From positions 1-48,611 of the forward strand of contig CACOQN010000011.1 in assembly GCA_902629285.1 (NCBI GenBank): DNA of 48,611 bases, read 5' to 3'. The notes beneath the pieces were generated by a model, which was given only the letters and a program-made list of their open reading frames with translations, searched no databases and was not told where the DNA came from. Below are positions 41,425 to 48,611 of this stretch, one piece after another. Each line of letters starts with the position of its first letter. Position 1 is the first letter of the stretch. The translations under genes were made by a program, and so were the position numbers. Source of the DNA: an uncultured Pelagibacteraceae bacterium. Lineage in GTDB: Bacteria; Pseudomonadota; Alphaproteobacteria; Pelagibacterales; Pelagibacteraceae.

Positions 41425-42114
41425 CTATATCGATTTCCCTAATTTAATTTTGTATGAAACGCCCATTGTTGATGTAGCAAATACACTTTTAACTAGGTCT
41501 CCTTTTAAAGTGTTGTTTGATTTTTCTTTTTCTAAAGTATCTAAAATAGCATTATAGTTTTTAAGAAGCTTATCATCACTAAAAGATTTTTTTCCAATGC
41601 TTACACCTATATTTCCATCTTTATCATTTCTAATTTCAACTTGACCAGATTTAGCATTAGTTACTGCTTCTATAATGTTTTCAGATACAGAGCCTAGCTT
41701 AGGGTTAGGCATCAAACCTTTTGGTCCCAAAACTTTTCCTAATTTAGAAAGTTTAATCATCATTCCTGGTGTGCAAATTAATTTTTCAAAGTTTAATTCA
41801 CCATCTTTAATTCTATCAACAAGCTCATCACCACCTACAACATCGGCGCCAGCATTTTTTGCATCTTGCACCTTATTTTCCTCACAAACTACAGCGACTT
41901 TAACTTTTTTACCTGTACCTCCAGGTAAGTTAACAACAGTTCTGATATTAACTTCACCTTTTTTTTGTTTATTGTTTATTTGAAAACTTAAATCTAAAGA
42001 CTCATCAAATTTAGCTGTGCAGTTTTTCTTAAGTTCAGGTATTAATTTTTCGATAGACACTGGACTTAGGTCTTTAGTTTTTTCTGGTAATTTTTTATAT
42101 CTTTTAGATGCCAT
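41425..42114 (-). CDS. rplA: 50S ribosomal protein L1
   Basis: 229 residues. L1 forms the mobile stalk at the E site. It shows VNLPGGTGKKVKVAVV, the segment CTPGMMIKLSKLGKVLGPKG, LMPNPKLGSV, and KSGQVEIRNDKDGNIGVSIG. One-base overlap with rplK, as in the L11 operon. Confidence 0.98.
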   Translation of the reverse strand: MASKRYKKLPEKTKDLSPVSIEKLIPELKKNCTAKFDESLDLSFQINNKQKKGEVNIRTVVNLPGGTGKKVKVAVVCEENKVQDAKNAGADVVGGDELVDRIKDGELNFEKLICTPGMMIKLSKLGKVLGPKGLMPNPKLGSVSENIIEAVTNAKSGQVEIRNDKDGNIGVSIGKKSFSDDKLLKNYNAILDTLEKEKSNNTLKGDLVKSVFATSTMGVSYKIKLGKSI

Positions 42115-42539
42115 TATTCCTTTACCTCTATACCCATAGATCTAGCTGATCCTGCAATAATTTTTATAGCTTCTTCAATATCATGTGCATTTAAATCGTT
42201 CATTTTTTCTTTTGCTATATTCTCTAATTGTTTTTTAGAGATTGAAGCTACAATATTTCTTCCAGGTTCTTTTGAGCCACCTTTTAGTTTTACTGCTTCT
42301 TTAATATAAAATGATGCTGGAGGAGATTTAATTTTAAAATCAAATTTTTTATCTTTATAAACTGTTATTTCAACTGGCACAGGTTTACCTGCCAATGATT
42401 TAGTCTTGTCATTAAATGCTTTACAAAATTCCATTATATTTACACCACGTTGACCTAATGCAGGACCAACTGGTGGAGCTGGATTAGCTTGACCGCCTTT
42501 TATTTGCAATTTTATAAATCCACTAATTTCTTTTGCCAT
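42114..42539 (-). CDS. rplK: 50S ribosomal protein L11
   Basis: 141 residues. L11 with 23S helices 43-44 forms the GTPase-associated centre. [20 protein letters not shown] and [16 protein letters not shown] are diagnostic, including the proline-rich thiostrepton-site loop. One-base overlaps with nusG and rplA. Confidence 0.99.
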   Translation of the reverse strand: MAKEISGFIKLQIKGGQANPAPPVGPALGQRGVNIMEFCKAFNDKTKSLAGKPVPVEITVYKDKKFDFKIKSPPASFYIKEAVKLKGGSKEPGRNIVASISKKQLENIAKEKMNDLNAHDIEEAIKIIAGSARSMGIEVKE

Positions 42540-43069
42540 TAACTTACCTTCTCAACCTGATTATATTCTAAATCTACTGGTGTAGGACGACCAAATATAG
42601 AAACTGACACCTTAAGTCTAGCTTTTTCTTCATCTATTTCCTCAATCATTCCTGTAAATGATGCAAACGGGCCATCTACAACCTGAACTTTTTCACCAAC
42701 ATTGTAATCTACGCCTGATTTAGGTTGTGCAACACCATCTTTAATCTGACCTAAAATTTTCTCAACTTCTTTATCTGAAACTGGAACCGGTATACCTCTG
42801 GTACCAAGAAAACCACTAACTCTCTTTATATTTTTAATCATGTGATAAATATTATTATCCATTTCACTTTTTATTAGCACATAACCGGGAAAGTATTTCT
42901 TTTTTCTTTGAATTCTTTTACCTCTTTTAACTTCAGTAACGTCGTGAGTAGGTACAATAATTTCCTCAAATTTATCAGCAATTTTAGCTTTATCCGCCTC
43001 TTCTTTGATTAAAGAGGCTACTTTATTCTCAAAACTAGAATGAGACTGAACAATATACCAATTTTTCAT
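42539..43069 (-). CDS. nusG: Transcription termination/antitermination factor NusG
   Basis: 176 residues. NGN domain at the N-terminus ([29 protein letters not shown]) binds RNA polymerase; the KOW domain near residues 125-155 ([20 protein letters not shown]) contacts S10 or Rho. It overlaps the secE stop by one base, the standard secE-nusG-rplK order. Confidence 0.98.
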   Translation of the reverse strand: MKNWYIVQSHSSFENKVASLIKEEADKAKIADKFEEIIVPTHDVTEVKRGKRIQRKKKYFPGYVLIKSEMDNNIYHMIKNIKRVSGFLGTRGIPVPVSDKEVEKILGQIKDGVAQPKSGVDYNVGEKVQVVDGPFASFTGMIEEIDEEKARLKVSVSIFGRPTPVDLEYNQVEKVS

Positions 43070-43260
43070 TAAATGCTCACTTTAAGTAACAGTTCTAAAA
43101 AAAATTTTAAAACCTGATCTAAAAGAAGAAAAAAAAGAGACATAACAACAGCCATTACAAATACCATCAAAGCACCCTGCAATGTCTCCTTCCAAGTAGG
43201 CCAAGTAACTTTAAAAGCCTCTTGTTTTACTTCTTGTATAAATTTGATCGGGTTTTTCAT
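43069..43260 (-). CDS. secE: Preprotein translocase subunit SecE
   Basis: 63 residues, the short one-membrane-segment form. The amphipathic helix FIQEVKQEAFKVTWPTWKET has the conserved KVTWPT motif; the single membrane segment spans about residues 30-55. It clamps SecY. It starts 18 bases after the 3' end of tRNA-Trp with no good Shine-Dalgarno. Confidence 0.97.
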   Translation of the reverse strand: MKNPIKFIQEVKQEAFKVTWPTWKETLQGALMVFVMAVVMSLFFLLLDQVLKFFLELLLKVSI

Positions 43261-43278
43261 AATTTAACTTGCTCTAAT

Positions 43279-43354
43279 TGGCAGGAGCGGAGGGACTCGA
43301 ACCCTCAGCCTCCGGTTTTGGAGACCGGCGCTCTACCAATTGAGCTACACTCCT
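43279..43354 (-). tRNA. tRNA-Trp (anticodon CCA)
   Basis: A 76-base cloverleaf with a 7-bp acceptor stem AGGAGTG/CGCTCCT, TAGCTCAATTGGTAGAGC D arm, anticodon CCA in CTCCAAA, and a GGTTCGAGTCC T arm. The 3' CCA is encoded. It lies between tuf and secE, as in many proteobacteria. Confidence 0.97.
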
Positions 43355-43364
43355 ATTTATAGAG

Positions 43365-44555
43365 TTACTCTATAATTTTTGTTACTACTCCTGCTCCAAC
43401 AGTTCTTCCACCTTCTCTTATCGCAAAGTTTAATTTTTCCGCCATAGCAATTGGTGTAATTAGTTTTACTGTGAATTTAGCATCATCACCTGGCATTACC
43501 ATTTCAGTACCAGCTGGTAATTCTACTTCACCTGTAACGTCTGTTGTTCTAAAATAAAACTGAGGTCTGTATTTGGTAAAGAAAGGGGTATGTCTTCCAC
43601 CTTCATCTTTTTTAAGTACGTACGCTTGAGCCTCAAATTTAGTATGTGGGGTAATTGAACCAGGTTTACAAAGAACTTGACCTCTTTCGATGTCATCTCT
43701 TTCAATACCTCTTAATAATATCCCAACGTTATCCCCAGCTTCACCAGAATCTAAAAGTTTTCTAAACATTTCTACTCCAGTACAAACTGATTTTTTTGTC
43801 TCTCTAATTCCAACTATTTCAACTTCTTCACCAGTTTTAATTACACCAGACTCTACTCTTCCAGTTGCTACAGTTCCTCTTCCAGAAATTGAAAATACAT
43901 CCTCAACTGGCATTAAAAAAGGCTTGTCAACTTCTCTAGCTGGTTGTGGAATATGTTCATCAACGGCTTTCATTAATTCTAAAATTGAATTTTTTCCAAT
44001 TTCATCATCTCTTCCTTCAACTGCTGCTAATGCTGAACCTTTAACTATTGGTGTCTTATCACCAGGATATTTATATGAGGTTAAAAGTTCTCTTATTTCT
44101 TCTTCAACCAGTTCAATCATTTCTTTATCGTCAACTTGATCTACTTTATTTAAATAAACAACAATTGCAGGAATACCAACTTGTCTTCCTAAAAGAATGT
44201 GTTCTCTTGTTTGTGGCATTGGACCATCAGCTGCGTTAACAACTAGGATTGCTCCATCCATTTGTGCTGCACCAGTGATCATATTCTTTACATAGTCAGC
44301 GTGACCAGGACAGTCTACGTGAGCATAGTGTCTTTTTTCAGTCTCATACTCAACGTGTGCAGTTGAAATTGTTATTCCTCTCTCTTTTTCTTCAGGAGCT
44401 TTATCAATTTGATCATAAGCAACTGCAGTTCCACCACCAGCTTGTGCTAATACATTTGTTATCGCGGCAGTCAGAGTTGTTTTACCATGGTCCACATGAC
44501 CAATAGTCCCAATGTTACAGTGGGGTTTATTTCTTACAAATTTTTCTTTTGACAT
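43365..44555 (-). CDS. tuf: Elongation factor Tu
   Basis: 396 residues. It brings aminoacyl-tRNA to the ribosome as a GTP complex. G-domain motifs: [25 protein letters not shown] and NKVD; domain II and III are complete and end [11 protein letters not shown] Shine-Dalgarno-like GAGG precedes the start in a 48-bp leader after tRNA-Gly. It is the only tuf here; the str cluster lacks one. Confidence 0.99.
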   Translation of the reverse strand: MSKEKFVRNKPHCNIGTIGHVDHGKTTLTAAITNVLAQAGGGTAVAYDQIDKAPEEKERGITISTAHVEYETEKRHYAHVDCPGHADYVKNMITGAAQMDGAILVVNAADGPMPQTREHILLGRQVGIPAIVVYLNKVDQVDDKEMIELVEEEIRELLTSYKYPGDKTPIVKGSALAAVEGRDDEIGKNSILELMKAVDEHIPQPAREVDKPFLMPVEDVFSISGRGTVATGRVESGVIKTGEEVEIVGIRETKKSVCTGVEMFRKLLDSGEAGDNVGILLRGIERDDIERGQVLCKPGSITPHTKFEAQAYVLKKDEGGRHTPFFTKYRPQFYFRTTDVTGEVELPAGTEMVMPGDDAKFTVKLITPIAMAEKLNFAIREGGRTVGAGVVTKIIE

Positions 44556-44603
44556 TACTTTTTTACCTCAGTTTATTTGTTTTCATTTATAATTTTATTT
44601 TCT

Positions 44604-44677
44604 TGGAGCGGGTAAAGGGAATCGAACCCTTACATCCAGCTTGGAAGGCTAGCGTTCTACCATTGAACTACACCCGC
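44604..44677 (-). tRNA. tRNA-Gly (anticodon TCC)
   Basis: A 74-base cloverleaf: acceptor GCGGGTG/TACCCGC with a G-U pair, TAGTTCAATGGTAGAAC D arm, anticodon TCC in CTTCCAA, GGGTTCGATTCCC T arm, encoded CCA. Between tRNA-Tyr and tuf. Confidence 0.96.
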
Positions 44678-44722
44678 ACAACCCCAAGAGTAACACTCCA
44701 TGCTATTTAAAAATCTATTAAA

Positions 44723-44808
44723 TGGTGGAGGGGGAAAGATTCGAACTTTCGAAGACCGAAGTCAACGGGTTTACAGCCCGCCCCATTTGACCGCTCTGGA
44801 ACCCCTCC
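44723..44808 (-). tRNA. tRNA-Tyr (anticodon GTA)
   Basis: 86 bases with a long variable arm (class II). Acceptor GGAGGGG/CCCCTCC, anticodon GTA in CTGTAAA, AGTTCGAATCT T arm, encoded ACCA end. First gene of the tRNA-tuf-secE-nusG-ribosomal/RNA polymerase transcript. Confidence 0.96.
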
Positions 44809-44811
44809 CTT

Positions 44812-44825
44812 GGGGAAGTGTCCCC
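44812..44825 (-). other. GC-rich hairpin just 5' of tRNA-Tyr
   Basis: GGGGA/TCCCC (5 bp, 4-base loop) at 44825-44821 and 44816-44812, three bases before the mature tRNA 5' end. It stands out in very AT-rich sequence. Its C-run could alternatively pair with the tRNA acceptor G-run. Possible role in RNase P processing or stability; unproven. Confidence 0.4.
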
Positions 44826-44855
44826 TTGTTCAATAAAGCTTCAAATAACATGCGT

Positions 44856-44883
44856 TTTATATATTTTATTTATGCAAATGCAA
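44856..44883 (-). promoter_or_regulatory. Sigma70 promoter for tRNA-Tyr-tRNA-Gly-tuf operon
   Basis: On the minus strand, TTGCAT (44883-44878), 16-base spacer and TATAAA (44861-44856), about 48 bases before the tRNA-Tyr 5' end. A second TTGCAT follows the first directly. It lies in the 129-bp divergent gap with rlmB; I see no convincing plus-strand promoter there. Confidence 0.6.
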
Positions 44884-44937
44884 CACGTGATTTAATAAGT
44901 AAATATTAAAAAAAGCGTGTAAAACACATAATAATTT

Positions 44938-45681
44938 ATGAATAAATCATCTTTTTTCATTGTTGGACAACATGCAGTAATCGAGGCTCTTAGAAACCCT
45001 AAAAGAAAGGTTTTAAGAGTTTTTTTAACCGAAGAATCTAAAAAAAATATACATAGAAAAAACCCAAATAAAAATATTTTAGAAGATGTCAAAGTTTACT
45101 TTAAATCTAAAAAAGAATTAGACAAATATACTTCTAAAGAACAACTAATGCATAATGGTTATGTTGCTGAGATAGAACATTTAGATCAACCAGAATTAAA
45201 ACTATTTATTAAAGGTAAAAATAATTTAACATTTGTCTGTCTTGATGAAGTTACAGATCCAAGAAACATTGGTTCATTGATTAGAAGTGCTGCATCATTT
45301 GATATAGATGGATTAATTATTAAAGAAAGACATTTTCCAAGTGATAGTAAATTAATGTATAAATCAGCAAGTGGTTGTATGGAACACGTGAATATATTTC
45401 AAGTTTCTAACATTAATTCTACACTAAAAAATTTAAGAGAAAAAAATTTTTGGGTTTATGGCTTTGACGCAAAAGGTCAAAAAGACTTTACAGATATTAA
45501 GTGGGAAGGAAATAATATTCTATTGTTCGGGTCAGAAGGATTTGGAATGAGGCAGCATACAGGTAAATATGCAGATTTTTTTGTTAAAATTAATATCAAT
45601 GAGGAAATTGAAAGTTTAAATATCTCAAATAGTGCAGCAATTGTATTTCATCATCTTAGTTATTTAAAAAAAAAGAGTTGA
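44938..45681 (+). CDS. rlmB: 23S rRNA (guanosine-2'-O)-methyltransferase, RlmB/TrmH family
   Basis: 247 residues. A SPOUT methyltransferase with a deep trefoil knot. The N-terminal domain starts FFIVGQHAVIEALRNPKR, typical of RlmB, which methylates G2251 of 23S rRNA. SPOUT motifs are NIGSLIRSAASF (about 117), LFGSEGFGM (about 200) and ESLNISNSAAIVFH at the end. Other TrmH-family targets cannot be fully excluded. It stands alone on the plus strand, followed by tRNA-Thr. Confidence 0.92.
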   Translation: MNKSSFFIVGQHAVIEALRNPKRKVLRVFLTEESKKNIHRKNPNKNILEDVKVYFKSKKELDKYTSKEQLMHNGYVAEIEHLDQPELKLFIKGKNNLTFVCLDEVTDPRNIGSLIRSAASFDIDGLIIKERHFPSDSKLMYKSASGCMEHVNIFQVSNINSTLKNLREKNFWVYGFDAKGQKDFTDIKWEGNNILLFGSEGFGMRQHTGKYADFFVKININEEIESLNISNSAAIVFHHLSYLKKKS

Positions 45682-45714
45682 TTATTTAATGAATAATTAA
45701 TAATTATTGAGCAT

Positions 45715-45790
45715 GCCCTTGTAGCTCAGCTGGTAGAGCAATTGATTTGTAATCAATAGGTCCGCGGTTCGAATCCGTGCGGGGGCACCA
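45715..45790 (+). tRNA. tRNA-Thr (anticodon TGT)
   Basis: A 76-base cloverleaf: acceptor GCCCTTG/CGGGGGC with two G-U pairs, TAGCTCAGCTGGTAGAGC D arm, anticodon TGT in TTTGTAA, CGGTTCGAATCCG T arm, encoded CCA. Its last base abuts the stop codon of the convergent GFA gene. The anticodon is unambiguous for Thr (ACA and related codons). Confidence 0.96.
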
Positions 45791-46228
45791 TTATTTTTTT
45801 ATTTTCATTTTTTCACCTGTACCATTCCAATAACCTTTTTTATAAACTTCAGCATCCTTAGAATAATTTATAAATTGTAGAGCTTCTTCTCCCCAAATAT
45901 TATCTGTTATATTAATATCTTTTCTTTGATCTAAAACACCAATTGAAAAATGTTGCTCATCCATACTTGGTACTTTTATTCCAATTAAAGTTCCACAATT
46001 AGAGCAAAATAAATTTATCATTGATCTACCATGATCAGTTTTTTTGTCTTCATAAGAGGTTGGTTTTTCAGCTAAATATTTTATTTGCTTTTCATTAAAT
46101 AAGACAAATGATCTAAAAGCACTTCCACTTGTTTTTTGGCACCAATTACAGTTACAATTTACTTTCCAAGTAGGCTCACCCTTAATTTCAAAAGATATAG
46201 CCTCACATTTACAACGTCCACTGTACAT
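45791..46228 (-). CDS. GFA/CENP-V family zinc protein
   Basis: 145 residues of the glutathione-dependent formaldehyde-activating enzyme (GFA)/CENP-V fold. Zinc ligands are visible: GRCKCEAISFE (C6, C8), CNCNWCQKTSG (C25, C27, C30) and FCSNCGTLIG (C75, C78). Most members are not proven formaldehyde enzymes, so only a zinc-binding, possibly glutathione- or thiol-related role can be stated. It follows nadK by 11 bp and ends against tRNA-Thr with no spacer. Confidence 0.9.
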   Translation of the reverse strand: MYSGRCKCEAISFEIKGEPTWKVNCNCNWCQKTSGSAFRSFVLFNEKQIKYLAEKPTSYEDKKTDHGRSMINLFCSNCGTLIGIKVPSMDEQHFSIGVLDQRKDINITDNIWGEEALQFINYSKDAEVYKKGYWNGTGEKMKIKK

Positions 46229-46239
46229 ACTTTTAACTT

Positions 46240-47010
46240 TTAATTAGTTTCTTTTCTTAACTGTTCAATTTTAATTTTCTTTTGTAAACTTCTATTTTTA
46301 TCATACAGTAAATTAAACTTAATTTTATTATTAGTTTTTACAGTAATTGATTTAGCATTTCTTACTTCTAAATTATCTGCAACAGCACTTATAGGTCTCT
46401 TTGATGGATTTAAATTAGTTATAACAATTTTAGTGTTATCTTTAACAATCTTACCCTTCCATCTTCTTGGTCTAAACGCACTTATCGGAGATATAGATAA
46501 TTTTTTAGAATTCAGACTTAAGATAGGTCCGTGAACAGAGAGATTGTAGGCTGTGCTTCCTGCTGGTGTTGACACTAACACACCGTCTGAAACTAATTTT
46601 TTGATTATTTGTCTTGAACCTTGCTTAATAGATAATGAAGCAGCTTGCCTACTTTGTCTTAGAACAGAAACTTCATTAATTGCTATTGATTTTTTAATTT
46701 GATTATTTTTGGTTTTAACAATCATTTCTAAAGGTGATATTGAAATCATATTTGATTTAAAAAGGTTTTTAATAATATCTTTTGAGGAAAATTTATTCAT
46801 TAGAAAACCATAATTTCCAGAATTAATCCCATAAAAGTGCTTATTAGAATTTTTGTTTTTCTTCAGTGTTTGAAGCATAAAACCATCACCACCGATAACA
46901 ATTATAAGATTTTCTTTTTTAAATTGATTGGATTTGATTTTCTTAATTAATATATTTTTAATCTTTCTAGATTTTAAATTGTTATCTGAAATGATTTGTA
47001 ACTTACTCAT
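46240..47010 (-). CDS. nadK: NAD kinase
   Basis: 256 residues. It phosphorylates NAD to NADP. GGDG is at about 40-43 (VIGGDGFMLQTL), with NEVSVLRQSR and the VSTPAGSTAYNLSVHGPIL motif that binds NAD. Its ATG lies four bases (CTAA) after the encoded CCA of tRNA-Leu, with no Shine-Dalgarno of its own. It is therefore presumably made from a tRNA-mRNA transcript. Lys-rich. Confidence 0.95.
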   Translation of the reverse strand: MSKLQIISDNNLKSRKIKNILIKKIKSNQFKKENLIIVIGGDGFMLQTLKKNKNSNKHFYGINSGNYGFLMNKFSSKDIIKNLFKSNMISISPLEMIVKTKNNQIKKSIAINEVSVLRQSRQAASLSIKQGSRQIIKKLVSDGVLVSTPAGSTAYNLSVHGPILSLNSKKLSISPISAFRPRRWKGKIVKDNTKIVITNLNPSKRPISAVADNLEVRNAKSITVKTNNKIKFNLLYDKNRSLQKKIKIEQLRKETN

Positions 47011-47014
47011 TTAG

Positions 47015-47100
47015 TGGTGCCCTCGGCCAGACTCGAACTGGCACTCCGCAAGCGGCAAGGATTTTAAGTCCTTTGTGTCTACCAATTTCACCACGAGGGC
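47015..47100 (-). tRNA. tRNA-Leu (anticodon TAA)
   Basis: 86 bases with a long variable arm. Acceptor GCCCTCG/CGAGGGC, anticodon TAA in CTTAAAA on an AAGGA/TCCTT stem, CAGTTCGAGTCTG T arm, encoded ACCA. It reads UUA, a very frequent leucine codon here. Followed four bases later by nadK. Confidence 0.96.
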
Positions 47101-47132
47101 ATTAATGAATTTCATGAGTATTTATGCTAATA

Positions 47133-47161
47133 TTTATAATTGAACAAGGATAATAAGTAAA
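47133..47161 (-). promoter_or_regulatory. Candidate promoter for tRNA-Leu-nadK-GFA
   Basis: On the minus strand, TTTACT (47161-47156), 17-base spacer and TATAAA (47138-47133), about 32 bases before the tRNA 5' end. Its -35 overlaps an imperfect hairpin, so one of the two readings may be wrong. An alternative -35 is TTGTTC nearby. Confidence 0.42.
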
Positions 47162-47178
47162 ATTTATTTATTTTATCC
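47148..47178. terminator. Imperfect long hairpin between DUF805 gene and tRNA-Leu
   Basis: GGATAA (47148-47153) pairs with TTATCC (47173-47178); inside, 47154-47160 pair with 47164-47170 (one G-T), leaving a two-base bulge and a minimal loop. It could end the DUF805 transcript. It is AT-rich and without a clear T-run on the minus strand. Confidence 0.4.
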
Positions 47179-47217
47179 CTCCATGCTCTAGTCTTGCTCT
47201 AGTTGTCCCATAAAGTC

Positions 47218-47598
47218 CTATAGTTTTTTTCTTTTTATTTTAATATTTTTTTTAAGTGGATCAGGTCCGTATTTATTTTTACCTTTGGTTCCATTACCTA
47301 TCATGAAAGCTATAAAAATTAATCCGCCAATAAACGGTACGCAATTCCATAAAATATACATGCCAGATTTATTAGTATCGTGTAGCCTTCTAATACCCAC
47401 AGTAAACAAAGGGATTGCAATTAAAATTATTATTCCAATAGAGAAAAAAACAATAGGTTCATTCCCAGAAAATACAATAATTGATAAATATGCTACAACC
47501 CAAATTAATTGAAACCACCAAAACTCAGATAGACTAGCTCTCCCTTCAACGACAAAGTATTTTCTTAAGCAAGTTGATACAGATTCACCAAAAGTCAT
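47218..47598 (-). CDS. DUF805 family inner-membrane protein
   Basis: 126 residues. The DUF805 (YhaH-like) signatures are clear: EGRASLSEFWWF (18-29), IRRLHDTNKSGM (69-80) and NGTKGKNKYGPDP near 102-114. Three or four hydrophobic segments (about 27-44, 48-68, 82-100). Function of the family is unknown; members often sit near stress or envelope genes. The stop TAG follows an A7 run; a -1 slip there would add about 20 residues (see findings). It follows the unknown membrane gene by 22 bp. Confidence 0.9.
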   Translation of the reverse strand: MTFGESVSTCLRKYFVVEGRASLSEFWWFQLIWVVAYLSIIVFSGNEPIVFFSIGIIILIAIPLFTVGIRRLHDTNKSGMYILWNCVPFIGGLIFIAFMIGNGTKGKNKYGPDPLKKNIKIKRKKL

Positions 47599-47620
47599 AT
47601 ATTAGAAATATTTATATAAT

Positions 47621-48460
47621 TTATAGCTTAATTAAAATTCTAAATAAAATTAATAAAAACAGTAATGACAAAATTTGTGAAATAATACTCGATAAAATGA
47701 AGTAATTTTTAAAGGTTGAAACCTTTGAGATTTCTTCAATTGTATTTATTCTTAATGTTTCTGAACGTTCTAAATATGTTTCAATTCTTTTTAAATCCAT
47801 TTCTATATAACCATGATATTTTGTTAAATTTTTTATAATTGCGTGACTAAAAATATATATATCGTGCCAGTCGCTAAGTTGAACTTTTTTTAAAACTTCA
47901 TCCATTGAATCTGTATTAACTAAATCTACGTAAAAATTTAAATCTTTATTTTTAAGATCTTTTTTAATTTCATCAAACACATCGATATAACTAATCTCAA
48001 ACACTTCACCAGTAAAAATTTTTTTATTCCACCAATGAATATCAGCATATTTATTCCTGATTTCATCATTGAAGAATACTATTATTGAATAAAAATGCTC
48101 AGAATATCTTTGATAAGGTAAATCCAAATTTGTATTTTTAGAAAATTTTTTAATATTATTTTCTAACAATATATTAGATTTTTCATGATCTGTATTAATT
48201 AATATTGCTTTAAGCCAATATTTATTTGATCTTCTTAAATTAGAATATTCTGTTAAAATTAAATCTGATAAAGTCATTAGTTGAATATCTACCGAGTTAT
48301 AAGTTTCAATTTCTGTATTTAAGTTATCTAATTTAATTTGAAGATTTCTCAGCTTATCTTCATTTCTAATAACTAATTGATCAAAAGAATACGATAACAA
48401 AGTAAATAGAGCAATTACTACGATTAAAATTATAGAATTATTATTTAATTTTCTTCGCAT
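47621..48460 (-). CDS. Unknown two-pass membrane protein with large extracytoplasmic domain
   Basis: 279 residues; I do not recognise a family. A positively charged start (MRRKLNNN) and hydrophobic segment at about 9-26 are followed by a coiled-coil-like stretch (RNEDKLRNLQIKLDNLNTEI) and about 200 charged, helical residues. The protein ends with a second hydrophobic segment (about 250-275) and a basic tail. By the positive-inside rule the ~220-residue middle is periplasmic. This layout resembles sensor input domains without an output module. Its start overlaps the stop of the preceding gene by 20 bp, suggesting translational coupling. Confidence 0.75.
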   Translation of the reverse strand: MRRKLNNNSIILIVVIALFTLLSYSFDQLVIRNEDKLRNLQIKLDNLNTEIETYNSVDIQLMTLSDLILTEYSNLRRSNKYWLKAILINTDHEKSNILLENNIKKFSKNTNLDLPYQRYSEHFYSIIVFFNDEIRNKYADIHWWNKKIFTGEVFEISYIDVFDEIKKDLKNKDLNFYVDLVNTDSMDEVLKKVQLSDWHDIYIFSHAIIKNLTKYHGYIEMDLKRIETYLERSETLRINTIEEISKVSTFKNYFILSSIISQILSLLFLLILFRILIKL

Positions 48461-48611
48461 TTCTTTTTATACTTTCTATAAGATTAAAATTAATAGAGTT
48501 AACTTCGAAAAATTGAATAATTAAAAATATTACAAACTGAATTATAAATGTACCAAGTATATAATTTTTTTCTTTTTTTGATAATGAAATGATTTCTGCA
48601 TTAATTTGTTG
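48441..48611 (-). CDS. C-terminal end of an unknown membrane protein (cut by window edge)
   Basis: I translated this from the reverse strand: 56 residues are visible before the TAA at 48443-48441, and the frame is open to the window edge. A hydrophobic segment (about residues 17-35 of the visible part, YILGTFIIQFVIFLIIQFF) follows a basic KKEKN, with a polar tail ending in NAKKIK. The KxxKNYxL start of the segment resembles FKNYFIL before the last membrane segment of the downstream gene, so the two may be paralogues. The overlap of 20 bp supports a shared operon. No family assignment possible. Confidence 0.6.
   Translation of the reverse strand, partial: QQINAEIISLSKKEKNYILGTFIIQFVIFLIIQFFEVNSINFNLIESIKRNAKKIK

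Noticed and set aside
43690..44139. 149-codon plus-strand open frame inside tuf
   Set aside because: Shadow of EF-Tu coding sequence, no recognisable protein.
44700..44909. 69-codon plus-strand open frame over tRNA-Tyr
   Set aside because: Mostly reverse complement of the tRNA; not a gene.
1..48611. CRISPR arrays, insertion sequences, prophage or integrase genes next to tRNAs
   Set aside because: No spaced repeats, transposase or integrase motifs found; the tRNA-adjacent genes are chromosomal housekeeping or unknown membrane genes.

Overview
The window looks like part of a SAR11-type (Pelagibacterales) alphaproteobacterial chromosome. This is inferred from very low GC, many Lys/Asn/Ile codons, near-absent intergenic space with frequent TAATG/ATGA junctions, and alphaproteobacterial gene orders (pyrB followed by a pyrC-like gene; secY-adk-rpsM-rpsK-rpoA-rplQ; tRNA-Tyr, tRNA-Gly, tuf, tRNA-Trp, secE, nusG). 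No 16S or 23S rRNA lies in the window to confirm it. I see no insertion sequence, prophage, CRISPR array or replication origin, and no gene-free stretch longer than about 300 bases.

Layout. 1-3.6 kb (minus): a cut O-methyltransferase gene preceded by gatC-gatA-gatB, the tRNA-dependent amidotransferase. 3.6-10.3 kb (plus): ruvX, pyrB, a pyrC-like gene that has lost its HxH metal motif, plsY, topA, a small exported Lys-rich protein and a RidA-family gene. 10.3-12.4 kb (minus): ugd and galU, making UDP-glucose and UDP-glucuronate. Then panC (plus), mgtE (minus), lipB (plus) and an RluC-type pseudouridine synthase (minus), packed tail to tail.

15.3-44.8 kb is an essentially uninterrupted minus-strand block for transcription, translation and secretion. 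In transcription order: tRNA-Tyr, tRNA-Gly, tuf, tRNA-Trp, secE, nusG, rplK, rplA, rplJ, rplL, rpoB, rpoC, [promoter and structured leader], rpsL, rpsG, fusA, the S10 and spc ribosomal clusters, secY, adk, [promoter], rpsM, rpsK, rpoA, rplQ, rluC. Three sigma70-like promoters are visible, upstream of tRNA-Tyr, rpsL and rpsM, and they match the three places where the block has space. rpmD (L30) is absent from its usual place and rplX (L24) is short.

44.9-48.6 kb: rlmB and tRNA-Thr (plus), then tRNA-Leu, nadK and a GFA/CENP-V zinc protein (minus), a DUF805 membrane protein, and at the right edge two unrecognised membrane proteins, one cut by the window end. This edge is the least explained part.

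Most of the window is conserved housekeeping sequence. The observations best worth a second look are the two-hairpin leader of rpsL, the degenerate PyrC partner of PyrB, the unknown membrane-protein pair, and nadK starting four bases after a tRNA. I did not find a clear new multi-gene system.
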